Source: Rebecca billardiae RCC1528 (taxonomy: Eukaryota > Haptophyta). From it: 64,000 nucleotides of DNA. The DNA lies in contig OZ251245.1 of the NCBI GenBank assembly GCA_965240325.2, positions 558,001 to 622,000 of the forward strand, given 5' to 3'. Positions 10,701 through 22,309 of the stretch are shown here, in pieces. The position numbers and the translations under genes were made by a program. The notes beneath the pieces are model-generated. The model was given only the letters and a program-made list of their open reading frames with translations, did not search any database and was not told the DNA's origin. Position 1 is the stretch's first letter; each line of letters starts with the position of its first letter.

Positions 10701-13700
10701 CCCACCCCCGTCGCCGCCTCCAAGCCCGCCACCATCACCACCACCGAGCCCACCCCCGTCGCCGCCTCCAAGCCCGCCGCCACCGTCATCTCCCCCGAGC
10801 CCACCTCCAAGCCCACCACCTTCGCCGCCACCGAGCCCACCGCCCTCGCCACCTCCAAGCCCACCGCCAAGCCCGCCACCGAGCCCACCGCCTCCGAGCC
10901 CGCCACCGAGCCCGCCACCGAGCCCGCCGCCATCACCTCCGCCGAGCCCACCGCCGAGCCCACCACCGTCTCCGCCTCCGAGCCCGCCGCCGTCACCGCC
11001 GCCATCGCCACCACCATCGCCGCCTCCGAGCCCGCCGCCATCACCACCGCCATCACCGCCTCCATCGCCTCCGCCAAGCCCACCACCGAGCCCACCACCG
11101 CCAAGCCCGCCGCCATCGCCACCACCATCGCCGCCACCCAGTCCGCCACCATCGCCTCCGCCACCGTCGCCGCCACCATCGCCACCGCCGAGCCCACCGC
11201 CGAGCCCGCCGCCCTCGCCGCCTCCCAGCCCACCGCCCTCGCCGCCGCCGAGCCCACCGCCGAGCCCGCCGCCCACCCCACCCCCATCGCCACCACCGAG
11301 CCCGCCGCCATCGCCGCCGCCATCGCCGCCGCCGTCACCCCCGCCACGCCCACCACCTAGCCCGCCACCGTCGCCCCCGCCGAGTCCGCCGCCATCGCCC
11401 CCGCCTAGCCCACCGCCGTCGCCTCCGCCCAGCCCACCGCCGGGCCCACCCCCATCGCCGCCACCAAGCCCGCCGCCATCTCCCCCTCCGAGCCCACCAC
11501 CGAGCCCGCCGCCGTCGCCGCCGCCGAGCCCACCACCGAGCCCACCTCCCAGCCCACCACCGTCGCCACCGCCTCGCCCACCACCGTCACCGCCGCCGAG
11601 CCCCCCTCCAAGCCCACCGCCCTCACCTCCGCCGAGTCCGCCCCCCAGCCCGCCACCAAGCCCGCCGCCGAGCCCGCCACCGAGCCCGCCGCCCTCACCT
11701 CCGCCGAGTCCCCCGCCAAGCCCACCGCCCTCGCCGCCACCCAGCCCACCACCGAGCCCGCCGCCATCGCCACCGCCGTCGCCACCGCCGTCGCCACCGC
11801 CGAGCCCACCGCCAAGCCCCCCACCGTCGCCGCCGCCAAGCCCGCCGCCGTCGCCGCCACCGAGCCCGCCGCCAAGCCCGCCGCCCTCGCCGCCACCAAG
11901 CCCACCGCCAAGCCCGCCGCCCTCCCCGCCGCCCAGCCCGCCGCCGAGCCCGCCGCCGTCACCGCCACCGAGCCCGCCGCCATCGCCACCACCCAGCCCG
12001 CCGCCAAGCCCGCCGCCTTCACCTCCGCCAAGCCCTCCGCCGAGCCCACCGCCAAGCCCGCCGCCGAGCCCGCCGCCGAGCCCACCGCCAAGCCCGCCGC
12101 CGAGCCCGCCGCCGAGCCCACCACCGAGCCCGCCACCGAGCCCGCCACCGAGCCCGCCACCGAGCCCACCACCGAGCCCGCCACCCAGCCCACCGCCCTC
12201 GCCACCGCCGAGCCCACCGCCTTCACCTCCGCCGAGCCCACCGCCCAGCCCACCCCCGAGCCCGCCGCCATCGCCACCGCCATCGCCACCGCCGTCGCCA
12301 CCGCCGAGCCCACCGCCGAGCCCCCCACCGTCGCCGCCGCCAAGCCCGCCGCCCTCGCCGCCACCGAGCCCGCCGCCGAGCCCGCCACCGAGCCCACCAC
12401 CAAGCCCACCGCCCTCACCTCCGCCGAGCCCACCGCCAAGCCCACCGCCCTCGCCGCCACCCAGCCCGCCACCGAGCCCGCCGCCATCGCCACCGCCGTG
12501 GCCGCCGCCGTCGCCACCGCCGAGCCCACCGCCTAGTCCCCCACCGTCGCCGCCGCCTAGCCCGCCGCCATCGCCGCCACCGAGCCCGCCGCCAAGTCCG
12601 CCGCCCTCGCCGCCACCGAGCCCGCCGCCAAGCCCGCCGCCCTCCCCGCCGCCCAGCCCGCCACCGAGCCCGCCTCCGTCACCACCACCGAGCCCGCCGC
12701 CATCGCCACCACCAAGCCCGCCGCCCAGCCCACCGCCTTCACCTCCGCCAAGCCCACCGCCCAGCCCACCGCCCAGCCCGCCGCCCAGCCCGCCACCGAG
12801 CCCACCGCCCAGCCCGCCGCCAAGCCCACCGCCGAGCCCACCACCGAGCCCACCACCGAGCCCGCCGCCCAGCCCACCCCCGAGCCCGCCGCCCAGCCCG
12901 CCACCCAGCCCTCCGCCCTCACCTCCGCCCAGCCCGCCCCCGAGCCCGCCGCCATCGCCACCGCCGTCGCCACCGCCGTCGCCACCGCCGAGCCCACCGC
13001 CGACCCCCCCACCGTCGCCGCCGCCAAGCCCGCCGCCCTCGCCGCCACCGAGCCCGCCGCCGAGCCCGCCACCGAGCCCACCACCAAGCCCACCACCCTC
13101 GCCTCCGCCGAGCCCACCGCCAAGCCCACCGCCCTCGCCGCCACCCAGCCCGCCACCGAGCCCGCCGCCATCGCCACCGCCGTCGCCGCCTCCGTCGCCA
13201 CCGCCGAGCCCACCGCCGAGCCCCCCACCGTCGCCGCCGCCAAGCCCGCCGCCGTCGCCGCCACCGAGCCCGCCGCCAAGCCCGCCGCCCTCGCCGCCAC
13301 CGAGCCCACCGCCGAGCCCGCCGCCAAGTCCACCGCCGAGCCCGCCACCGAGCCCACCACCGAGCCCGCCACCCAGCCCACCACCCTCACCTCCGCCCAG
13401 CCCGCCCCCGAGCCCGCCGCCATCGCCACCGCCGTCGCCACCGCCGTCGCCACCGCCGAGCCCACCGCCGAGCCCCCCACCGTCGCCGCCGCCAAGCCCG
13501 CCGCCCTCGCCGCCGCCGAGCCCGCCGCCGAGCCCGCCGCCCTCGCCGCCGCCAAGCCCGCCGCCAAGCCCGCCGCCTTCGCCGCCGCCAAGCCCGCCGC
13601 CCTCGCCGCCACCGAGCCCGCCGCCAAGCCCGCCGCCGAGTCCTCCACCGAGCCCACCGCCGTCGCCGCCGCCAAGCCCTCCACCGAGCCCACCGCCGTC

Positions 13701-15973
13701 GCCGCCTCCGAGCCCGCCGCCCTCGCCTCCACCGAGCCCGCCACCGAGTCCACCCCCGTCACCCCCGCCCAGCCCACCACCGTCGCCTCCCCCGAGCCCG
13801 CCGCCGAGCCCGCCGCCGAGCCCTCCGCCGTCCCCGCCACCGAGCCCGCCACCGTCGCCGCCACCGAGCCCACCGCCAAGCCCGCCGCCCTCGCCGCCGC
13901 CAAGCCCGCCGCCGATCCCTCCGCCGAGCCCGCCGCCCAGCCCGCCACCGAGCCCGCCGCCCAGCCCGCCGCCATCGCCGCCGCCGAGCCCACCGCCCTC
14001 GCCGCCGCCGAGCCCGCCGCCGAGCCCGCCGCCGAGCCCGCCGCCGAGCCCGCCGCCGAGCCCGCCGCCGAGCCCGCCGCCGTCGCCGCCACCCAGCCCG
14101 CCACCGTCGCCGCCGCCTAGCCCGCCGCCCAGCCCGCCGCCTTCACCTCCGCCAAGCCCTCCACCCTCGCCTCCTCCGAGCCCGCCGCCGAGCCCTCCGC
14201 CGAGCCCGCCGCCCAGCCCGCCACCGAGCCTACCACCCAGCCCGCCACCATCTCCACCTCCGAGCCCGCCGCCGTCACCGCCGCCAAGCCTACCGCCCAG
14301 CCCGCCGCCATCGCCGCCTCCAAGCCCGCCACCAAGCCCGCCTCCGTCACCACCTCCCGGCCCGCCACCCTCGCCCCCGCCGAGCCCGCCGCCGAGCCCG
14401 CCGCCTTCGCCGCCGCCGAGCACGCCGCCCACGTCGCCGCCCTTGCCTCCGCCCTCGCCGCCGCCGAGCCCGCCTCCACGCCCACCGCCGCCGCCGCCGC
14501 CGCCCCCGCCCTCGGCGCCTCCAGGCGCACCGCCTCAGCACCCCGCACCGCAGCCGCCGCCGCCATCGCTGCCGCCGAGCCCGCCGCCGCCGCCACGCAC
14601 GGCGCCGTTCCCGCCGCCGAGCCCGCCGAGCCCGCCGCCGAGTGCGCCGCCGCGTTCGCCGCCGCCGCGCCCGCCGAGTGCACCGCCGCCCGCGCCGCCG
14701 TCCGCGCCGCCGCTGCCGCCGCCATCCGTGCCGCCGAGCCCGCCGCCACCGCCGCGCACGGAGCCGTTCCCGCCGCCGTCGCCGCCATCGCCGCCGCCGA
14801 CGCCGCCGCCGACGCCTCCGCTGCCACCACCGCCGAGTCCATCCCCGTCGCCACCGCCGCCGTCGCCGCCGCCGCCACCGCCATCCGCCCCGCCGAGTGC
14901 GCCGCCGCCGCCACGCACGGAGCCGTTCCCGCCACCGTCGCCCCCGGTACCGCCGCCGTCCGCGCCGCCGTCCGTGCCGCCTTCGCTGCCGCCAAGCGCG
15001 CCGCCGTCACAGCCTCCGTCCATGCCGCCGCCGCCGCCGCTGTCGCCGCCGCCGCCGCTGCCATCGCCGCCGCCGAGCCCACCGCCGCCGCCGCGCGTGG
15101 AGCCGTTCCCGCCGCCCGCGCCGCCGTCGGCGCCACCCAGCACGCCGCCGTCCGTGCCGCCGCGCCCGCCGCCAGCTGCGCCACCGCCGCCGTCCTCGCC
15201 GCCGCCGCCGCCGCCGCTGCTGCGCGCGCTCGTCATCGGCCTCTCGCCGAGCGCGCTCGCGCTGCCGCCGCCGCCGCCGTCGCCCGCGTCGGCGCGTGCC
15301 CGCGCGCTGAGCGTGAGCGGTGGCGGTGGCGGTGGCGCGAGCGCTGCGCCCAAGCTCACGCTGCTCGGCCGCGGGTTTGGCGGCGCGGTCGGGCTGCTGG
15401 GCGGCGCGCTGTGCACGCTGCACCCTGCGGGCTCGGGCTCGGACGGCGCGATCGCGTCGGCCGGCGCCGACGCCGCCCTGCTCCGCCTCAACGCGAGCGC
15501 CCTGTCAGACGACTCGGTCGCGTGCCAACTGCAGCCGGGCGCGGCGCCGCTCGGGCGCGGGCTGGGCGCGGGGAGTTACCGCGTGGGTCTGTGGCTGGAG
15601 GGCGGCGCGCTGCCCGTGCCCTCGCTCTTCGGCCCGCCGTCCGTGCGGCTGTACGACTTCGACGCCGAGGTGGCCGTCACCGCCGTGCGCCCGCCGCTCG
15701 GCCCGCTGGGCGGCGGCACGGTGGTCACGCTCGAGGGGCGCGGCTTTGAGCTGGCGGCGGGCGCGGAGGAGGGCGGCGCGGGCGGCGGCGCGGGCGCGCT
15801 GTGCTGCGTCGCGCCCGCGCTGTCCGGCGAGGCGTGCGTCTCCGCCGCCACGCTGCTGCGCCCGCTCAACGGCACGAGCCGCGCGCGCTGCGTCACGCCG
15901 CCCTCCAACGGCAGCGTGGCGTCAGTGGCGCTCGCGCTCGGCCGCGTGTCGAGCGCGGGCGGCGAGGAGGGCG

Positions 15974-16020
<47 letters not shown>

Positions 16021-19000
16021 TCGCTCAGGGCCGCGCAGCGCACGACCACCGCCGGCGCGCCGCCCCTCTTCGACTTGTACGACGAGGCGCAGCTGCGCGT
16101 GCTCGGCATGACGCCTGACCACGGCCCCGCGGGCGTGGCCACCGTCATCTCCGTGGGCGGCGCTGGCGCGCTGCTGGGCGGGGCGCACGTGCGCTTCGCG
16201 TTTGGTGAGGTGGTCGCGCGGCCGCCGCTCGCCGTGGCGGTTGGCGGCGGCACCGTGCTGCAGCGCGCCTCGTTCGCGCGCGCCGACGGCGGCACGGCCG
16301 GCGGCGGCGTGCGCGCGCAGCTGTTCGTCTCGCTCAACGGACAGCAGTTTGTGCCGCGCGCGCCCGGCGGCCCGGGCGCGCGCTACTTTGAGTTTGACGA
16401 GGCGCCGCACGCGCCCGCGCTCGAGGGTGCGCACTTCGACGCGGCGAGTGGCGCGGCGCTGCTGCTGCGCTTCGACGCGCAGCCGACCGACCGCGCGGGG
16501 ATGGGCGGCGGCCTCGGCCCGTGCGCGCCGCTGCTCGACGACGAGACGCTCGCGCTGCTGCGCGGCGACGCGCCGCCCTCCGAGCCGCCGCCGCGCTGCC
16601 GCTGGCGCGACGACTCGACGCTCGAGGCGCGGCCGGGCGCGGACACGCGCGCCGCGCCCGGCATGCGCGTCGGCGTGCGCGCGGGCGCGGTGCGGCCCGC
16701 GGCGTGCGCGTGGGCCGCGTGCGCCGCCGCTGCGCTCGCGGGCAACGAGGCCGCATCCGTCGCCGTCGACCCCGACGCGCCGTGCGGCGACGCGCCGTGC
16801 CCGACGCCCGTCGCGCTGCTGCGCGCGCCATCGACCATCTCGGCGTGCGCCAACGAGTCGCTGTCGCTCGACGGCGCCGCGTCGAGCGCCGGCGGCGTGG
16901 GCGCGCCCGCGTTCAGCTGGGCGCTGGACGCGACGGCGTCGGGGGCGGGCGCGGCGCGCGCGGGCGCGGCGCTGCGCGCGCTGCCGCCCACCGCCTCGCT
17001 CGCGCGGCTCGAAGGCCTCCCCGCCGCCACGTCCGCCCGCGGGTACGTGCTCGCGCTGCGCGTCACCTCCTTCCTCGGCGTGCCATCCGATCTCGCGTGG
17101 GCGGAGGTGCGGCGCGCGGCGCAGCCGAGCCCGAGCGTGGGCATCGACGGCGCGCCCGCGAGCGCGGTGCGCGCGTCGGCGGCGCTCACGCTGAGCGCGC
17201 GCGTGCACGCGCTCGCGCCGTGCTGGCCGGCGGAGCGCTCGCGCCGCGTCAGCTTCCGCTGGCGGCTTGTCGGCGCGACGCCGCTCGGCGGCGGCGGCGG
17301 CTCGGACGGCGGCGCGCCCGCGCTGCCCGACGTGGCCGCGCTCGGCACCGGCCCTGTGCTGCGGCTGCCCGGCCACGCGCTCAGCCCGGGGCACGCGTAC
17401 ACGCTCGAGCTGGGCGCGGCGATGGCGGACGAGCCGAGCGCGGCGGCCAGCGCGACCGCCACCATCCTCGTGCGCCCCGCGGAGCCGCCCGTCGCGGTGC
17501 TGAGCGCAAGCTGGGCGCGCGTGGGCGCGCACGAGCAAGTGGTGGCGGATGCGTCGGGCAGCTTCGACCCGAGCGCGGGCGAGGCCGCCGCCCTCGCATT
17601 CGAGTGGTCGCTGCGCGACGCGGCGAGCGGCGCGGCGCTGCCGCTGCCGCCCAACGCGACCGCCTCCGGAAGCGGCGCCGTGCTCCGGCTGCCCTCCGGC
17701 TGGTTGGGTGCCGGGGCGTTTGCGGTGCGTGTCACCGTCTCGCTGCAGCCGGCGGCGGCGGGCGCGGGCGGTGCGAGCGCGAGCATGGAGGTGGAGGTGG
17801 TGGCGGGCGCCTCCTCGCCGCCCGCCGTGACCCTCGCGCCGCTGCCGCGCGGCCGCGCCGGCGTCGTCCGCCCCACGTGGCGCCTCCCCTCCGAGCGGCT
17901 CTCAATCGGCGCGCGCTCGCCGCTCGACACGGCCGCGTACGCTTACGCGTGGCGCGCGCTCGAGCCCGCGCCCGGCGGCGGCGGCGAGCTGGTGCCCTCG
18001 GCGCTCGAGCTGGGCGACGCGGTGCGCACGACGGCCTCGGGCGCCTCCGGCCCCGCGCTTGCCTTCCGCAGCGGCGCGCTCGCGCCGGGCGCGCAGTACG
18101 TGTTCGAGCTGAGCGTGCGGCGCGTGGCGGACGCGGCGGACGCGCCCGCGGGCGTGGCGCGCGTGGCCGTGCGCGTGAGCAGCCCGCCGCACGGCGGCAG
18201 GCTGGCGGTGTGGCCGAGCGCCGCCGCGGCGGGCGGCGCCGGGCAGCTGCGCAGCGCCCCGGCCGACCCCGTCCTCGCGGTGCGGCTGGGCGAGCGCGTC
18301 GAGCTGGCCGCGCTCGGCTGGACGGCCGGCGGCGGCGCGGACGAGCTGCCGCTCAGCTATGCGTTCGAGTACTCACGTGAGTACTACCCGGCTGGGCTCG
18401 GCGCGCCCAACGGCAGCGCAGCGGCGGGCGCGGAGGGCGCGGTGCCGCTGAGCGCCTTCGCCGCGGACAGCCCGACGCTCAGCGCCGTGCTGCTGCCGCC
18501 GGGCGCGCTGCGCCTGGGCGTGCGCGTAGCGAGTGCGGGCGGCGCGGAGGCGAGCGCGGCCGCGGCGCTCGAGGTGGCGGCGCCGCCGCGCGCGGCGCTG
18601 GACGAGGCGGCGCTCGGCGCGCTGGTGGCGAGCGCGCGCGACGCGCTCGAGCGCGCCGACGCGCCCGCCGCGCTCCGGCTCGTCACCGCCCTCGCGCAGC
18701 TCGACGCCGCCGCGCCGCCGCCGACGCGCGCGCTGCTCGAGTTGACGCGCGCCGCGGGCGCGCTCCTGCCTCCGGTGGCCGAGTCGCGCGCGCAGCACGC
18801 CGCCGCGCTCGCCGCGGTGGCGGAGGCGCGCGCGGGCGCGGCTCTGGACTGGGACGGCGTGGCGCAGGCGGAGACGATCGAGCAGGCCGCCGCGCTCGCG
18901 CGCGCCGCGCTCGCCGCCGGCGCCGGCATCGACTCTGAGAGCGCGGCGGCGCTCGTGCGCGCGGCCGACCGCGCGCTGCTGGCCAACTCGACGCTCGGCG

Positions 19001-22000
19001 TGAGCGCCGCCGACGGGGTGGCGGTGGGGCTCGCGGCGCTGGAGCTGGCGACGACGCTGACGCGCGCGCTGCTCGCTGGGGCCGTGCCGGGCGAGCCCGC
19101 CGTGCAGCTCCACGGCGTCGCGCTCAGCATCGCCGCCGCGCGCGTGCACCCGGCCACCCTGCCCGCGGACGAGGGCGCGGCGGCGGCGTGGGTGCAGCTG
19201 GGCGGCCCGGCGGGCGCGGTGCGCGTGCCCGCGTCGGCGCTCGCCGCGCAGCACGGCGCGTCGCTCGGCGCCGGCGCCGACGGCGCGGTCGACGTCGTGC
19301 TCTCCGCGATCGTCACGCGCGAGATTGACGTCGAGATTGCGCTGCGCAACGCGAGCGCAGGGCCGGGCGGCGCGGCGGCCGCGGCGGCGCTCGCGGCGGC
19401 CGCGCGCGAGCGCGGCGGCGGCGTGGCGACGGCTGTGCTCTCGGCCTCGTTGTATGCGCCGGGCGCGCCGGCCGCGCTGTCGGTGCGCGGGCTGGCCGAG
19501 CCGGTGCTGCTGCAGCTGCCCCCGCTGTTCGGCAGCGCCGCCGTGCGCGGCCTTGCCGACGGGCGCGTCGGCTGCCGCTTCCTCGACGAGGCGGAGCGCG
19601 CGTGGCGCGCCGACGGCTGCGCAGCGGTCGACGCGCCGCCGGGCCGCGATGCGGCGTCGCTCTACTGCGCGTGCGACCACCTCACCACGTTCGCCGGGCT
19701 CGCGCTGCCCGCGAGCGAGGCGGAGGCGGCGGCGGACGCCGAGGCCGTGCGCGTGAACACCTTTGGCGCTGCCGACGCGGCGGCGGTGCTGCGCGAGCCT
19801 GGCGCGGGCGCGCGCGACAACCCGACGATCTACCGGCTGGTGTGCTTGCTGGCGGGCGCGAACGGGCTGGCGCTGGGGCTTGCGCTGCTCGCGGACCGGC
19901 GCGCGCGCGCGGAGTACGAGCGGTGGCACGCGTCCGAGCTCAAGACGGCCGGGATGCTCCCGCCGCCGAGCGCGAGCGCGCGCGGCGGCCGCGGCGGCTC
20001 GATGGGGAGCGCCTCCACCGCCTCCTCCTCCTCCGCCTCGTGCGCGAGCGCGCGCAGCGGGTGCAGCGGCGGCGGCGCGAGCGTGGGCGGCGGCGGCGCG
20101 CTCGCGCGCGCGCCGCTGTGCCCGCAGCCCGCCGCGGGGGCGCCGAGCACGGTGGAGGTGGTGAGACAGCGCAGGCGGCGGGCCGAGTCGGCACAGCGGG
20201 ACGCGCTCGCGGCGGCGGAGGCGGCTGCGGCGGGGGCTGCCGAGGCGGCGGGCGCGGCCGAGGCCGACGCGCCCGCCGCCGCGCCCGCGCCCGCGGCGCT
20301 CCCACGCGGCCGAGCGCTCGGCCGCCGGCTCCCCTCGGCGCGCGCCGGCGCGGGCACCGCCTCCTTCCGATCCGGCGCGTCGAGCGGCCGCGCGGGCGGA
20401 GGCGCGGCCGAGGCCGACGCGGCCGCGCGGCCGCGCCGCGTCGTCTTCGCGGGCACAGCGGAGGCGGCCGAGCTGCGCGCGCGCGCCGCGGCGCGCGCGC
20501 GGCGCGCGCGCGCGCTCGCCTTCGTGCGGCGCGTGGCGGACGAGCACCCGCTGCTGCTGCTGCTCTTTGCGCCGGCCGCGCGCGCCGTGCGCAAGGCCGA
20601 GCTCGTGCAGACGCTTTTCAGCATGGCCGCCCTCCAGCTCGCCGTCGAGTGCCTGCTGTACGACGCGGGCGCGGACGGCGGCGGCGGGCGCGCGCTCACG
20701 GTCGCGCTGTACGCGCTGCTGAGCGCGGCGATCGCGGTGCCCGCGCTCTTCGGCTGCCGCGCCGCGTGGGCGCTCGCGCACGCGGCGGAGCCGAGCAGTC
20801 CGCCGCAGCGGCTGTTCAGCGCACTCAGCGCCGCGCTCGAAGGACGGCTGCGCGTCGCGGCCGGCGGGCGCGCCGCGCGGCTGAGCGCCATCGTGGAGTC
20901 GGCGACCGAGCTGGCCGGCATCCGCGGCGCGCGGCTGGTCGAGCTCACGGAGGAGGAGGAGGCGGCGGGCGAGGAGGGCGGCGGCGCTGCACGCGCCGGA
21001 GCGCGCGAGCCGGCAGCGGCTCCGCTCAGCCCTGGGCGCTCCGCCGACGCACAGCGCCGCTGGAGGCAAGTCGCCGCAGCTGTCAGCGAGCCCGGCAGTG
21101 CGCCGCTGGGCTGCGCGAGGATGCTGCTGCTCGGCCGTACGCAGCCGGTGGCCACGCTCGGCGCCGCGCAGCGCCTCCCGCGCGGCGGCAGCCCTCCGGC
21201 CGCGCACGAGCCGGAGGGCGCGGCGCGCGGCTCGGAGCGGTGCGCGCCCGCCGGCGCAGGCGCCGACCGTGTGCTTCCAGTGCGCGCGGGCCTCGCGCGC
21301 GCCTCCGCGACCGCCGCCGGCTCCGCCGAGGCCGAGGCTGGCGGCGCCACGGCTGGCGCCGGCGGCGGAGACGCGGGGCGCACGGCGCGTCGCTGCACGC
21401 CCGCGCCCCGACCGCGCTCCGCCGGCGCGGGCGTCGCGCTGAGCGGCGCAAGCATCGTCGCGCCTCTGCAGCGGCCGCGCAGCGCGCTCACCCAGCGCCT
21501 CGCCGCTGCTGAGGCGGAGCGGCTGGCGCGCTCAGAGGAGGAGGGGGGGGAGCGGGCCGGCGCGTGCGTGAGCCGGCGGCGCCCGCTGAGCGCGGCGGCA
21601 TCGCGCGAGCTCAGCCGCGCCGGCACCGACGCCGCCGCCGGTGGCTGCAAGCGCCCCCGCCCGCAGAGCGCGGGCGCGGGCCCCGCGGCCGTGGCCGCGC
21701 GAGCGCTTCTAGCCCCGCGCCGCGCGCCCCGGCTGAGTGATGAGGGCTCGGCCAGCGGGGCCGGGCTCACGCCGGGAGGCACGCCGCCACCCGCGTCGCC
21801 GCCGCCCTCGCCACCGCCGCCGCGCCGTAGCTGCCGCATGCCGCCGCCGCCGCGGCCCGCGACGGCGGCCGGCGCCACGCCGTCGGCCGCCGCCGCGCCC
21901 GACGGCGGCCCGGCGCGCCGCGCCGCCGGTCGGCTGCAGCCACCACCGCACGCGCCGCACGCGGGCGCGCAGAGCAAGGCGCCGGCCTGCCGGGCTGCTG

Positions 22001-22278
22001 CGCCGGGCGCGGCGCACCCTGCGCCGCGCCGCGCGCCGCTGCCTCCCCCCAGGACGGTCTCTCTGGGCGGCGCGCAGTGCGTGCCGCCCGCGCGCACGGC
22101 GTGGGCCACCGGCGCGGCGGGCGCGCACGCGGCCGGAGCCGAAGGCCGGCCGGTCGCACGCGCGGCTGCGGCTGCCGCGGCGGCGGCGGCTGCGGCGGCG
22201 GCGGCGGCGGCCACTCCGGACGCAGGCCTGCCGTCGGACGCGCCGCCGTGCCTCACGCGGCCAAGCACCGCCTCGCCA

Positions 22279-22309
<31 letters not shown>

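Larger units (their letters stand above)
6688..15215 (+). repeat. About 2,840-codon Pro/Ser (SPPP)n tract
   Basis: A single open frame encodes PPPS units of 12 bases from about 6688 to 14480, then a less regular Pro/Ala/Ser part to 15215. Interruptions are few (single Leu, Thr, Ala, Phe, Arg, Ile, Trp). Ser-Pro and poly-Pro of this kind are hydroxylated and O-glycosylated in algal and plant hydroxyproline-rich glycoproteins and form stiff polyproline-II rods. Codon variation at third positions (CCG, CCA, CCC, CCT) shows that selection kept the peptide while DNA drifted. Because of the composition, a minus-strand Gly-rich frame and a second plus frame are also open for kilobases; these are shadows. 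Confidence 0.95.

Noticed and set aside
5927-11356. 1,809-codon minus Ala/Gly/Ser ORF
   Set aside because: Antisense shadow of the proline tract.
6324-11360. 1,678-codon plus ORF of AEPAA repeats
   Set aside because: Another frame of the same repeat; it begins inside RCC1 exon 5 and lacks any domain beyond it.
6624-14432. 2,602-codon minus ORF of Gly repeats
   Set aside because: Exact antisense of the (SPPP)n frame; no start context or domain, explained by the 12-base repeat.
6688-15215. CRISPR-like or satellite array
   Set aside because: Units are 12 bases, in frame, without unique spacers, inside one long coding exon.
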